Source: Pseudomonadota bacterium (GTDB lineage: Bacteria > Pseudomonadota > Alphaproteobacteria > Caulobacterales > Caulobacteraceae). Taken from it: a stretch of 10,043 nt of DNA. Below are positions 1 to 6,284 of this stretch, piece by piece; position 1 is the first letter of the stretch, and every line of letters begins with the position of its first letter. Position numbers and translations under genes: made by a program. Under the pieces are notes generated by a model, which saw nothing but the letters and a program-made list of their open reading frames with translations, ran no database searches and was not told the DNA's origin. The stretch spans positions 1-10,043 of the forward strand of contig JAFAEC010000096.1 of NCBI GenBank assembly GCA_023424215.1, read 5' to 3'.

Positions 1-408
1 GCGCCGCCCGCCGCCACCAGCGTGACGCTGGACTGGCCGGTGCGCGGGGAGATCGTGCGCCGCTTCGGCCCGGTCGGGCTGGGCGAGCGTAACAACGGCG
101 TCAACATCGCCGCCGCCGAAGGCGCGGAGGTGCGGGCCGCCGCCGCGGGCCGCGTCGGCTATGTCGGCGACGACCTGGCCGGGCAGGGGCTGACGGTGCT
201 GATCGTCCACCGCGAGGGCTGGCGCACCGTGTACGGCCACCTCGGCTCGGAGATGGTGCAGGACGGACAGGACGTGGAGGCGGGGCAGGTCATCGGCACG
301 GTCGGCACGAGCGCCGGCGACGGACGGCCGTCGATGCATTTCGAGACCTGGCGGATGCAGGGCGACGAGCCCAACGCCGTCGACCCGCTCGGCGTGTTGC
401 CGCGATAG
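1..408 (+). CDS. dipM: LytM/M23-domain protein, C-terminal part, catalytically degenerate (DipM-like)
   Basis: This is the C-terminal end of a gene that enters from the left. The frame is open from base 1 (A-P-P-A-A-T-S-V...), so the GTG at 22 is an internal Val and not the start. The visible 135 residues form one LytM/M23 beta-domain: a V-R-G-E-I-V-R-R-F-G entry strand, a G-V-N-I-A-A-A-E-G segment, Y-G-H-L, and M-H-F-E near the end. The first zinc motif HxGxD reads N-N-G-V-N (91-105), and HxH reads S-M-H (331-339). Two zinc ligands and one catalytic His are therefore replaced, while the His of YGHL (238-240) and the last His are kept. EnvC, NlpD and Caulobacter DipM are similarly inactive and regulate autolysins at the division site. 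The position just before yajC-secDF also fits DipM as I recall its context. The LysM domains expected upstream are outside the window. It could be another periplasmic LytM factor. Confidence 0.85.
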   Translation, partial: APPAATSVTLDWPVRGEIVRRFGPVGLGERNNGVNIAAAEGAEVRAAAAGRVGYVGDDLAGQGLTVLIVHREGWRTVYGHLGSEMVQDGQDVEAGQVIGTVGTSAGDGRPSMHFETWRMQGDEPNAVDPLGVLPR

Positions 409-417
409 CGCAGCCGC

Positions 418-440
418 CGACGCGCGCGGCGCGTCGCGTT
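418..440 (+). terminator. Hairpin after the LytM gene
   Basis: A perfect 8-bp stem (418-425 CGACGCGC with 429-436 GCGCGTCG) closes a 3-base loop, 9 bases after the stop codon. The tail is only CGTT, so this is a weak intrinsic terminator at best. It could also be a 3'-end stabilising hairpin. It separates the LytM gene from the yajC-secDF operon. Confidence 0.45.
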
Positions 441-467
441 GCAAAGTCAGGCGGCGCGCCCTAGGTT
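439..467 (+). promoter_or_regulatory. Candidate promoter of yajC-secD-secF
   Basis: TTGCAAA (439-445), 14 bases, then CCTAGGTT (460-467) matches the layout of the Caulobacter housekeeping promoter (TTGaCgS, N10-14, GCtANAWC). The match is imperfect in both boxes. A start would fall near 474 and give a leader of about 54 bases before yajC. The spacer length and CTAG core are shared with the two better promoter candidates at 7683-7711 and 7774-7802. Confidence 0.4.
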
Positions 468-527
468 CCGCGCCTCGTTTTCCGGGGGCGCCGCCGCGAG
501 CCGGCCGGCCCGATCAAGGACCTGTCT

Positions 528-842
528 ATGACTGCTGCCGACGGCGGCCTGATGGCCATTATCGTGAACTTCCTGCCCTTCGTGGCGATCTTCGTGCTGT
601 TCTACTTCCTGATGATCCGCCCGCAGCAGAAGCGGATGAAGGAGCACCGGGCGATGATCGAGGCGATCAAGCGGGGCGACACCGTGGTGATGTCGAACGG
701 CATGATCGGGAAGGTCACCCGCGTCGAGAACGAGGAAGCCATGGTCGAGATCGCCCAGGGCGTGAACGTCCGCGTGGTCAAGGCGATGGTCACCGAGGTG
801 CGCAACCGCACGGCGATCGCCGCGAACGACTCCAAGGCCTGA
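528..842 (+). CDS. yajC: YajC, Sec translocon accessory subunit
   Basis: A 104-residue, single-span inner-membrane protein that associates with SecDF and the SecYEG channel. A short N-terminus is followed by one hydrophobic helix (about residues 9-30), then the family's R-P-Q-Q-K-R signature at 31-36. Next come a basic helix and the soluble beta-rich domain starting I-K-R-G-D-T-V-V (47-54), with the G-x-x-G-K-V-T-R turn at 58-65. Length and order are normal for YajC. AAGGA at 516-520, seven bases before the ATG at 528, supports this start over the internal ATG at 552. It is the first gene of yajC-secD-secF, with 31 bases to secD. The identification is secure. Confidence 0.96.
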   Translation: MTAADGGLMAIIVNFLPFVAIFVLFYFLMIRPQQKRMKEHRAMIEAIKRGDTVVMSNGMIGKVTRVENEEAMVEIAQGVNVRVVKAMVTEVRNRTAIAANDSKA

Positions 843-873
843 GCGGCCGCCTGAAAGGTTCGGGACAGCCCGC

Positions 874-2463
874 ATGGTCCATCTCTCGCGCTGGAAGGTC
901 ATCCTTCTCGCAGCCACCCTCGCGCTCGGGGTGCTGTTCTCCTACGCCAACGCCCTGAGCCCGGCGCAGCGCGAGGCTCTCCCGGGCTGGCTGCCCAAGC
1001 CGACGCTGAACCTCGGCCTCGACCTGCAGGGCGGCTCCTACCTGCTGCTGCAGGTGGACGTGGAGGCGATGCGGGAGAAGCGCCTGCAGAACCTGAGCGA
1101 GGACGCCCGTCAGGTGCTGTCCGAGGCGCAAATCGGCGTGGCCGGCATCGCCCGCGACGGCAACGGCGTGGTGGTCACCGTGTCCAGCCCGGACCAGACC
1201 AATGCGGCGGTCGACGCCCTGCGCCGGCTGCTGTCCACCGGCGTTGGCCTGGTCTCGGACCGGACCGTCAACCGCGTCGGCGACAATCGCGTGCGCTACG
1301 CCTACACCGACCAGGCGCTGACCCAGATGGGCCCCACGGCGGTCGAGCAGTCGATCGAGGTGGTGCGCCGCCGCATCGACAGTCTCGGCACCCGCGAGCC
1401 ATCGATCACCCGCCAGGGCGCCGACCGGATCGTGGTGCAGGCGCCGGGCGAGAGCGACCCGACCCAGCTGGAGCGGGTCATCGGCCAGACGGCGCAGCTG
1501 ACCTTCCAGATGGTCGACGTCGAGAACTCCCTGCAGGAAGCGCTGGCCGGCGCCGTGCCGCCGGACGCCGAGGTGCTGTTCGGCGAGGACGGCACGCCCT
1601 ACCTGGTCAAGCGCCGGGTGATCGTCTCGGGCGAGAACCTCGTCGACGCCAGCGTCACCACCGACCAGAGCAATCGCCCGGCGATCGGCTTCCGCTTCGA
1701 CGGCCAGGGCGCGCGCCGCTTCGGCGAGACCACCGCCGCCAACATCGGCAAGCCCTTCGCCATCATCCTCGACGGCAAGGTGATCTCGGCTCCGGTGATC
1801 AACAGCGCCATCACCGGCGGCCAGGGCATCATCGAAGGCAGCTTCACCATCGCCTCGGCCGCCGAGCTGGTGAACCTGCTGAACGGCGGCTCGCTGCCGG
1901 CTCCGCTGACGGTCGAGGAGCGCCGCAGCGTCACCGCCTCTCTGGGCGCCGACGCCGTGCGCGCCGGGCAACTGGCCACCCTGATCGCCTTCGTCGGCGT
2001 GCTGGTGTTCATGATCCTGTCCTACGGCCTGCTGTTCGGCGGCATCTCGGTCGTCGCCCTGCTGATGAACGGCCTGCTGATCATCGCCGCCATGTCGCTG
2101 ACCGGCGCGACCCTGACCCTGCCAGGCATCGCCGGCCTGATCCTGACCCTGGCCATGGCAGTGGACGCCAACGTGCTGATCTACGAGCGCATGCGCGACG
2201 AGGCCAACGCCGGGCGATCGCCGATCGCGGCCATGGACGCCGGCTTCAACCGCGCCATGGTGACCATCGTCGACGCCAACCTGACCACCATCCTGGCGGC
2301 GCTGATCATGTTCTGGTTCGGCGCCGGACCGGTGCGCGGCTTCGCCTGGACCCTGTCCATCGGCGTCGTCACCTCGGTGTTCACCGCCGTCCTGGTCACC
2401 CAGGTCCTTCTCGCCTTCTGGTTCCGCGTGGCGCGGCCGAAGAAGCTGCCGATCGCGTCGTGA
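874..2463 (+). CDS. secD: SecD, protein translocase subunit
   Basis: A 529-residue membrane protein that forms SecDF with SecF. SecDF uses the proton gradient to pull pre-proteins out of SecYEG on the periplasmic side. TM1 lies at about residues 7-27, followed by the conserved D1 motif L-N-L-G-L-D-L-Q-G-G at 45-54. The periplasmic domain spans about 60-360, with the conserved segment F-A-I-I-L-D-G-K-V-I-S-A-P at 295-307. Five further helices follow from about 367. The TM4 motif A-V-D-A-N-V-L-I-Y-E-R (429-439) carries the Asp (431) that corresponds to the proton-relay Asp of SecD. Length is typical for alphaproteobacteria and shorter than E. coli. The only ribosome-site candidate is GGGA at 862-865, inside a small hairpin, so translation may be coupled to yajC. 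secF follows after 8 bases. Confidence 0.97.
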   Translation: MVHLSRWKVILLAATLALGVLFSYANALSPAQREALPGWLPKPTLNLGLDLQGGSYLLLQVDVEAMREKRLQNLSEDARQVLSEAQIGVAGIARDGNGVVVTVSSPDQTNAAVDALRRLLSTGVGLVSDRTVNRVGDNRVRYAYTDQALTQMGPTAVEQSIEVVRRRIDSLGTREPSITRQGADRIVVQAPGESDPTQLERVIGQTAQLTFQMVDVENSLQEALAGAVPPDAEVLFGEDGTPYLVKRRVIVSGENLVDASVTTDQSNRPAIGFRFDGQGARRFGETTAANIGKPFAIILDGKVISAPVINSAITGGQGIIEGSFTIASAAELVNLLNGGSLPAPLTVEERRSVTASLGADAVRAGQLATLIAFVGVLVFMILSYGLLFGGISVVALLMNGLLIIAAMSLTGATLTLPGIAGLILTLAMAVDANVLIYERMRDEANAGRSPIAAMDAGFNRAMVTIVDANLTTILAALIMFWFGAGPVRGFAWTLSIGVVTSVFTAVLVTQVLLAFWFRVARPKKLPIAS

Positions 2464-2471
2464 GGTCGCCC

Positions 2472-3473
2472 ATGTCCCGCTTCTGGCCCCTCATCAAACT
2501 GCTGCCGATCAAGACGAACTTCCGGTTCGTCCGCTACGCCAAACTGTTCGGATCCCTGTCCGTGCTGCTGGTGGTGGCGTCGGTGTTCTTCACCATCTGG
2601 CCGGCCGACAACAAGTGCGGCGGCCTGACCTGCGGCGTCGACTTCCTCGGCGGCAACCTGATCGAGATGTCGACGGCCCCCGAACCGGTCGATCTCGCCG
2701 AGATCCGCGCCAGCCTCAACGACCAGGGCGTGCCCGACGCGCAGGTGCAGAGCTACTCCGTGCCCGGGTCGGACCCGACCGGCCGCTTCCACGCCATGGC
2801 CAGGTTCGGCAATCTCGAGGGCGTCACCGCGAGCGAGACCATCGAGCGGGTCAAGGCGGGCCTGACCGAGGACCTGGGGGCGGTGCAGTTCACCCGCACC
2901 GAGGCCGTCGGCGCCGCCGTGTCGGGCGAGCTGCTGACCAATGGCGTGCTGGCGCTGGTCGTCGCCATCGTGCTGATGCTGGTCTACATCTGGTTCCGCT
3001 TCGAATGGCAGTTCGGCCTCGGGGCCGTGATCGGCCTGTTCCACGACGTCATCCTGACGTTCGGCCTGTTCGCCCTGACCGGGATGGAGTTCAGCCTGAC
3101 GGCGGTGGCCTCGGTGCTGACCGTGATCGGCTATTCGATGAACGACACCGTCGTCGTCTACGACCGCATCCGCGAGAACCTGCGCAAGTACAAGAAGATG
3201 CCGCTGGGCGAGCTGATCGACCTGTCGATCAACGAAACCCTGTCGCGGACCATCATGACCGGCGTCACCGCCCTGTTCGCCCTCGGCGTTCTGGCGGTGC
3301 TGGGCGGCGGACCGCTGCAGCCCTTCGCCATCGCCCTGATCTTCGGCATCGTGGTCGGCACCTACTCCTCGGTCTATGTGGCCGCGCCGGTGCTGCTGCT
3401 GTGGGGCGTCAAGCGCGGCGGATCCTCGGACGAGGCCAAGCCGATCAAGCTGGGCATGGCCTCGCAGCCCTAG
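2472..3473 (+). CDS. secF: SecF, protein translocase subunit
   Basis: A 333-residue partner of SecD. TM1 lies at about residues 24-43 and is followed by the SecF D1 motif G-V-D-F-L-G-G (55-61) and a small periplasmic domain to about 155. Five helices follow. The TM4 motif I-G-Y-S-M-N-D-T-V-V-V-Y-D-R-I-R (219-234) holds the conserved membrane Asp at 225. The stretch R-T-I-M-T-G (259-264) and the late G-T-Y-S-S-V-Y (296-302) are typical. I chose the ATG at 2472 because TGAGG (2461-2465) lies six bases upstream. A GTG at 2460 would add four residues. The ribosome site overlaps the secD stop codon, which implies translational coupling. A pair of cysteines (C49, C54) just before the D1 motif is noted as a finding. 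Confidence 0.96.
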   Translation: MSRFWPLIKLLPIKTNFRFVRYAKLFGSLSVLLVVASVFFTIWPADNKCGGLTCGVDFLGGNLIEMSTAPEPVDLAEIRASLNDQGVPDAQVQSYSVPGSDPTGRFHAMARFGNLEGVTASETIERVKAGLTEDLGAVQFTRTEAVGAAVSGELLTNGVLALVVAIVLMLVYIWFRFEWQFGLGAVIGLFHDVILTFGLFALTGMEFSLTAVASVLTVIGYSMNDTVVVYDRIRENLRKYKKMPLGELIDLSINETLSRTIMTGVTALFALGVLAVLGGGPLQPFAIALIFGIVVGTYSSVYVAAPVLLLWGVKRGGSSDEAKPIKLGMASQP

Positions 3474-3510
3474 GCGACGAAAGTCCCCACATTCTTTCGG
3501 TGTTTGTCTT

Positions 3511-3540
3511 TGAAGCGCGGCTGTAAGGTCGCGCTTCATT
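3511..3540 (+). promoter_or_regulatory. Possible promoter before the PuuD-like gene
   Basis: TTGAAGC (3511-3517), 15 bases, then GCTTCATT (3533-3540) partly fits the Caulobacter housekeeping pattern. The predicted start falls on or near GATTC (3541-3545), a GANTC site. Both boxes lie in the arms of the hairpin at 3513-3538, so the hairpin may be read as a terminator instead, or the site may do both jobs. Confidence 0.28.
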
Positions 3541-3545
3541 GATTC
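3513..3545 (+). terminator. Probable terminator of yajC-secD-secF
   Basis: A perfect 8-bp stem, GAAGCGCG (3513-3520) with CGCGCTTC (3531-3538), has a 10-base loop and is followed by ATTGATT. It lies 40 bases after the secF stop. The T tail is broken, so efficiency is uncertain. Confidence 0.55.
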
Positions 3546-3571
3546 ACGACGCCCGGGGAGGGGCGGCCGCC

Positions 3572-4195
3572 ATGTTCGCCAGACTGCTTTCCAACTTCCG
3601 CACCACCATCCTGCTCGGCCTCGTGATGGCGGCGGTGATGATCTACGCCTTCGGCCAGCTGGCCCCGGGCGGCTACGACCTCGGCTTCTGGCAGGCGGCG
3701 TTCCGCTGGCTGCACGTGGTCGCCGGCATCCTGTGGATCGGCCTGCTGTACTATTTCAACTTCGTCCAGATCCGGGTCATGCCCGCCATCCCGGCCGAAC
3801 TGAAGCCGGCGGTCGGCAAGCACATCGCGCCCGAGGCCCTGTTCTGGTTTCGCTGGTCGGCCCTAGCCACGGTGGTGGCCGGGTTCGCGGTGATGTTCGC
3901 CCGCGGCCACGCCTACGCCATGGAGGTGCTGAGCTTCGGCTTCGCCGGGGGCATGGTCGAGGGCGACCAGCAGTTCGCCCTGATGGGCATCGGCGTGTGG
4001 CTGGCCATCGTCATGTTCCTGAACGTTTGGGGGATCATCTGGCCGAACCAGAAGCGGGCCCTGGGCATTGTCCCGGCCGAGGACGAGGTGAAGGCGAAGG
4101 CCGCCCGCCTCGCCATGCTGGCCAGCCGCACCAACCTCTTGCTGTCGCTGCCGATGCTGACCTCGATGGCCATGTACCAGACCCTGTTCGGCTGA
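3572..4195 (+). CDS. Stand-alone PuuD-type (urate oxidase N-terminal family) membrane protein
   Basis: A 207-residue membrane protein resembling the N-terminal membrane domain of PuuD, the membrane-bound urate hydroxylase. About five hydrophobic segments are visible (about residues 11-29, 42-66, 89-109, 138-157, 183-204). Family landmarks are F-R-W-L-H-V-V-A-G-I-L-W-I-G (44-57), W-P-N-Q-K-R (157-162) and S-R-T-N-L-L-L-S-L-P (185-194). H48 is a candidate haem or metal ligand. PuuD proper continues into a cytochrome c domain with a CxxCH site. Here the protein stops without one, so urate oxidation cannot be assumed. The neighbours contain no purine-catabolism genes. The start at 3572 is supported by GGAGG at 3557-3561, ten bases upstream. 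The physiological role is unknown. Family membership is likely, function open. Confidence 0.82.
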   Translation: MFARLLSNFRTTILLGLVMAAVMIYAFGQLAPGGYDLGFWQAAFRWLHVVAGILWIGLLYYFNFVQIRVMPAIPAELKPAVGKHIAPEALFWFRWSALATVVAGFAVMFARGHAYAMEVLSFGFAGGMVEGDQQFALMGIGVWLAIVMFLNVWGIIWPNQKRALGIVPAEDEVKAKAARLAMLASRTNLLLSLPMLTSMAMYQTLFG

Positions 4196-4220
4196 CCGGC
4201 CAGGACAGGACAGATCGCGG

Positions 4221-4250
4221 GGCCGGGGAGGGCGACCTTCCCGGCCTTTC
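4221..4250 (+). terminator. Strong intrinsic terminator after the PuuD-like gene
   Basis: An 11-bp stem (4221-4231 with 4236-4246, one G-U pair) closes a GCGA loop of the stable GNRA class. It is followed by TTTC and lies 25 bases after the stop. It is the best terminator in the window and suggests the next gene is transcribed separately, or only by read-through. Confidence 0.7.
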
Positions 4251-4266
4251 GCGTTATGGGGCGCGC

Positions 4267-4890
4267 ATGTCCGATCTCGACGCCCAGGTTCGCGCCGCCG
4301 ACCCCGACCGCTGGCTGTCCAGCCGCTTCGTCGCCGATGACCTGGCGCGCGCCGACCTGATCGCGCTCTACGCCTTCGAGGCCGAACTGGCGTCCATTCC
4401 GGCCAAGGTCAGCCAGCCGCTGCTGGCCGAGATGCGCCTGACGTGGTGGGCCGACCAGATGGAGGGGGTGTTCGCCGGCGACCCCCGCAGGGGCCATCCG
4501 GTGCTCGAGGCCTTCGCGGGCGCGGTGGAGCGACGCGGGCTGGAGCGGTCCTGGGCCGACGCGCTGATCGAGGCGCACATCGATCGCGCCCACCGGCGCC
4601 CCCACGATCTGGAGGCGCTGTTCGTCGGCCCCACCCAGGCGGCGGCGCGGCTGCTGGCCGGCGCGGACCATGAGGCCGCCGTGGCCGGGGCGGCGCGGGT
4701 GCGCGGCCTGATCCTCACGGGGCAGGGGACGGAGGCGGCGGCCCTGCGCCCGGCGGCGAACGCGGCGTTGAAAGCGCTGCCGCCCGCGGCCTTCCCGGCG
4801 GTGGCGCACGCCGCCCTGCGCGATCCGGACGCGCCGGAGCCGCTGAAGCGGCTGCGGCTGGTGTGGGCCGTGGCGCGCGGACGGATCTAG
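4267..4890 (+). CDS. Squalene/phytoene-synthase-family protein, short and degenerate
   Basis: A 207-residue soluble, mostly helical protein. The N-terminal half matches the family: D-R-W-L-S-S-R-F (14-21), L-I-A-L-Y-A-F-E-A-E-L-A (31-42), V-S-Q-P-L-L-A-E-M-R-L-T-W-W (48-61), then G-H-P-V-L (76-80). True synthases have DxxxD-type Mg-diphosphate motifs after the Y-A-F segment. Here that position reads E-A-E-L-A, and no second Asp-rich motif is visible. Family members are usually around 260-290 residues, so the C-terminal half is also reduced. It is therefore unlikely to make squalene or phytoene. It resembles the NDUFAF6-type branch, whose mitochondrial member helps assemble respiratory complex I. 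The ATG at 4267 is preceded only by a weak GGGG (4258-4261). The C-terminus is Ala-rich and poorly conserved in appearance. Confidence 0.75.
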   Translation: MSDLDAQVRAADPDRWLSSRFVADDLARADLIALYAFEAELASIPAKVSQPLLAEMRLTWWADQMEGVFAGDPRRGHPVLEAFAGAVERRGLERSWADALIEAHIDRAHRRPHDLEALFVGPTQAAARLLAGADHEAAVAGAARVRGLILTGQGTEAAALRPAANAALKALPPAAFPAVAHAALRDPDAPEPLKRLRLVWAVARGRI

Positions 4891-4963
4891 GAGGCGGCTG
4901 CTTCCTCTCTTGCCGGGGCGGCGAAACCGGGGTTCCCTCGGTCGGCAACTGTGGAGCTTTCCC

Positions 4964-5668
4964 ATGACCCGCATGAAGACCCACCCCGAGCGGCACCGGG
5001 TGGCGCGCATCGGGTGGCTGCGAGCCGCCGTGCTGGGGGCCAACGACGGGCTGGTCTCGACCGCCAGCCTGGTCGCCGGGGTGGCGGCGGCGGAGGGAGC
5101 GCGGGCCGCGGTGCTGATCGCCGGGGTGGCCGGGCTGGCGGCGGGGGCCATGTCGATGGCGGCCGGCGAGTATGTCTCGGTCAGCTCGCAGTCCGACACC
5201 GAGAAGGCCGACCTGGCCCGCGAGACGGCCGAACTGGCCACCGACCACGAGGCCGAGGTGGAGGAACTGGCCGGGATCTACGCGGCCCGCGGCCTCGAGC
5301 CGGAGCTGGCGCGCAAGGTGGCCCTGCAACTGATGGAGAAGGACGCGCTGGGCGCGCACGCCCGGGACGAGCTGGGCATCTCCGAGATCTCGACCGCCCG
5401 ACCCATCCAGGCGGCGCTGACCTCGGCCGTGACCTTCGCCGTCGGCGCGGCCCTGCCGCTGATCATCGCCGCGCTCGCGCCCGAGACCGCGATCCTGACA
5501 TGGGTCGTCGCGGCGACCCTGGTCGGACTGGTCGGGCTGGGCCTGCTCGGGGCCCAGGCGGGCGGAGCGCCGCTGGTCCGCTCGGCCGCTCGGGTGCTGT
5601 TCTGGGGCGCGCTGGCCATGGCGGTGACGGCCGGGATCGGGCGGCTGTTCGGGACGGTCGTCGGCTGA
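4964..5668 (+). CDS. VIT1/CCC1-family Fe(II)/Mn(II) transporter
   Basis: A 234-residue inner-membrane protein of the vacuolar iron transporter family, which exports or sequesters Fe2+ and Mn2+. TM1 contains the signature L-R-A-A-V-L-G-A-N-D-G-L (19-30) with the conserved Asp at 28. TM2 contains G-A-M-S-M-A-A-G-E-Y-V-S-V (61-73), with the Met and Glu residues that line the metal path. The cytosolic helical region, about 77-145, is rich in Asp and Glu and fits the family's metal-binding domain. Three helices follow (about 150-171, 176-197, 207-230). There is no N-terminal ferritin-like domain, so it is not of the MbfA type. GGAG at 4953-4956, seven bases before the ATG, supports the start. No clear Fur box or manganese riboswitch is seen upstream. 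Metal specificity cannot be read from sequence alone. Confidence 0.93.
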   Translation: MTRMKTHPERHRVARIGWLRAAVLGANDGLVSTASLVAGVAAAEGARAAVLIAGVAGLAAGAMSMAAGEYVSVSSQSDTEKADLARETAELATDHEAEVEELAGIYAARGLEPELARKVALQLMEKDALGAHARDELGISEISTARPIQAALTSAVTFAVGAALPLIIAALAPETAILTWVVAATLVGLVGLGLLGAQAGGAPLVRSAARVLFWGALAMAVTAGIGRLFGTVVG

Positions 5669-5673
5669 GGCGG

Positions 5674-5712
5674 TTGCGCTGGATCAACGAAGCCGGCCCG
5701 CCGGGAGCGCAA
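5674..5712. repeat. Inverted repeat between the VIT and cytochrome b561 genes
   Basis: TTGCGCT (5674-5680) and AGCGCAA (5706-5712) are exact reverse complements. They enclose a smaller CCGG/CCGG hairpin (5693-5696 with 5701-5704). The repeat starts 6 bases after the VIT stop. There is no T tract. It could be a 3'-end structure, a weak terminator or an operator for the following gene. Confidence 0.45.
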
Positions 5713-5741
5713 GCTGAGCCGCGTCCATATGGAGCCCGATC

Positions 5742-6284
5742 ATGAGCTTCCCCGCCCCCTCCGCAGCGCCGCGCGCCTACAGCCGTCTGTCCATCGGGCT
5801 GCACTGGCTGATGCTGGCCCTGCTGGTCGCGGTCTACGCCGCCATCCTGTTGCGCGAGGGCTATCCACGCGGGAGCGAGATGCGCGACGCATTCAAGGCC
5901 TGGCATTTTAGCCTCGGCCTGACCGTGTTCGGCCTCGTCTGGGTGAGGGTCATCGCCCGTTGGCTCGGCGGCGGCCATCGCGCCGGCCGCAGCCTCGCTG
6001 ACCGCGGCGCGGCCATCGTGCACCTCGCCCTCTACGGCTTCATGATCGCCATGCCCCTGCTGGGCTGGCTGACCCTCAGCGCCGAGGGCGATCCGGTGCA
6101 GCTGTTCGGGCTGACGCTGCCGCCCCTGACCGCGCCGAACGAGGGGCTGGCCGAGCGGACCGAGGAGATCCACGAAACGCTGGGGACCGTCGGCTACTGG
6201 CTGGTCGGCGTGCACGCGGTCGCGGCGCTGGCGCACCACTACGTCCTGCGTGACCCCACGCTGCGGCGCATGACCGCCTGGTGA
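5742..6284 (+). CDS. Cytochrome b561 (CybB/YceJ family)
   Basis: A 180-residue di-haem membrane cytochrome with four helices (about residues 19-37, 54-74, 90-111, 149-167). The bacterial b561 family moves electrons between the quinone pool and periplasmic acceptors; E. coli CybB is a superoxide:quinone oxidoreductase. The expected haem ligands are present: H21 in G-L-H-W, H55 in W-H-F-S-L-G-L, H144 in E-I-H-E-T-L-G and H158 in G-V-H-A-V-A-A-L. The family's A-H-H-Y close follows at 164-167. GGAG at 5731-5734 lies seven bases before the ATG. The stop codon directly abuts the stop codon of the opposing trmFO. The redox partner is not encoded nearby. Confidence 0.93.
   Translation: MSFPAPSAAPRAYSRLSIGLHWLMLALLVAVYAAILLREGYPRGSEMRDAFKAWHFSLGLTVFGLVWVRVIARWLGGGHRAGRSLADRGAAIVHLALYGFMIAMPLLGWLTLSAEGDPVQLFGLTLPPLTAPNEGLAERTEEIHETLGTVGYWLVGVHAVAALAHHYVLRDPTLRRMTAW

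Noticed and set aside
22..24. GTG as the start of the LytM protein
   Set aside because: The frame is open to base 1 and the domain needs residues from further upstream, so the gene is cut by the window edge.
2181..3539. Long minus-strand open frame of about 450 codons opposite secD/secF
   Set aside because: The composition (Gln, His, Asp and Gly rich) and exact antisense overlap with secDF mark it as a GC-driven shadow.
3733..4266. Possible N-terminal extension of the squalene-synthase-like protein
   Set aside because: The frame is open, but it runs through the conserved PuuD-like gene and a terminator and translates to Arg/Gly-rich sequence. The ATG at 4267 is where family similarity begins.
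3913..5241. Minus-strand open frame across three plus-strand genes
   Set aside because: It spans unrelated genes and their gaps, has no domain, and is Arg/Pro rich.
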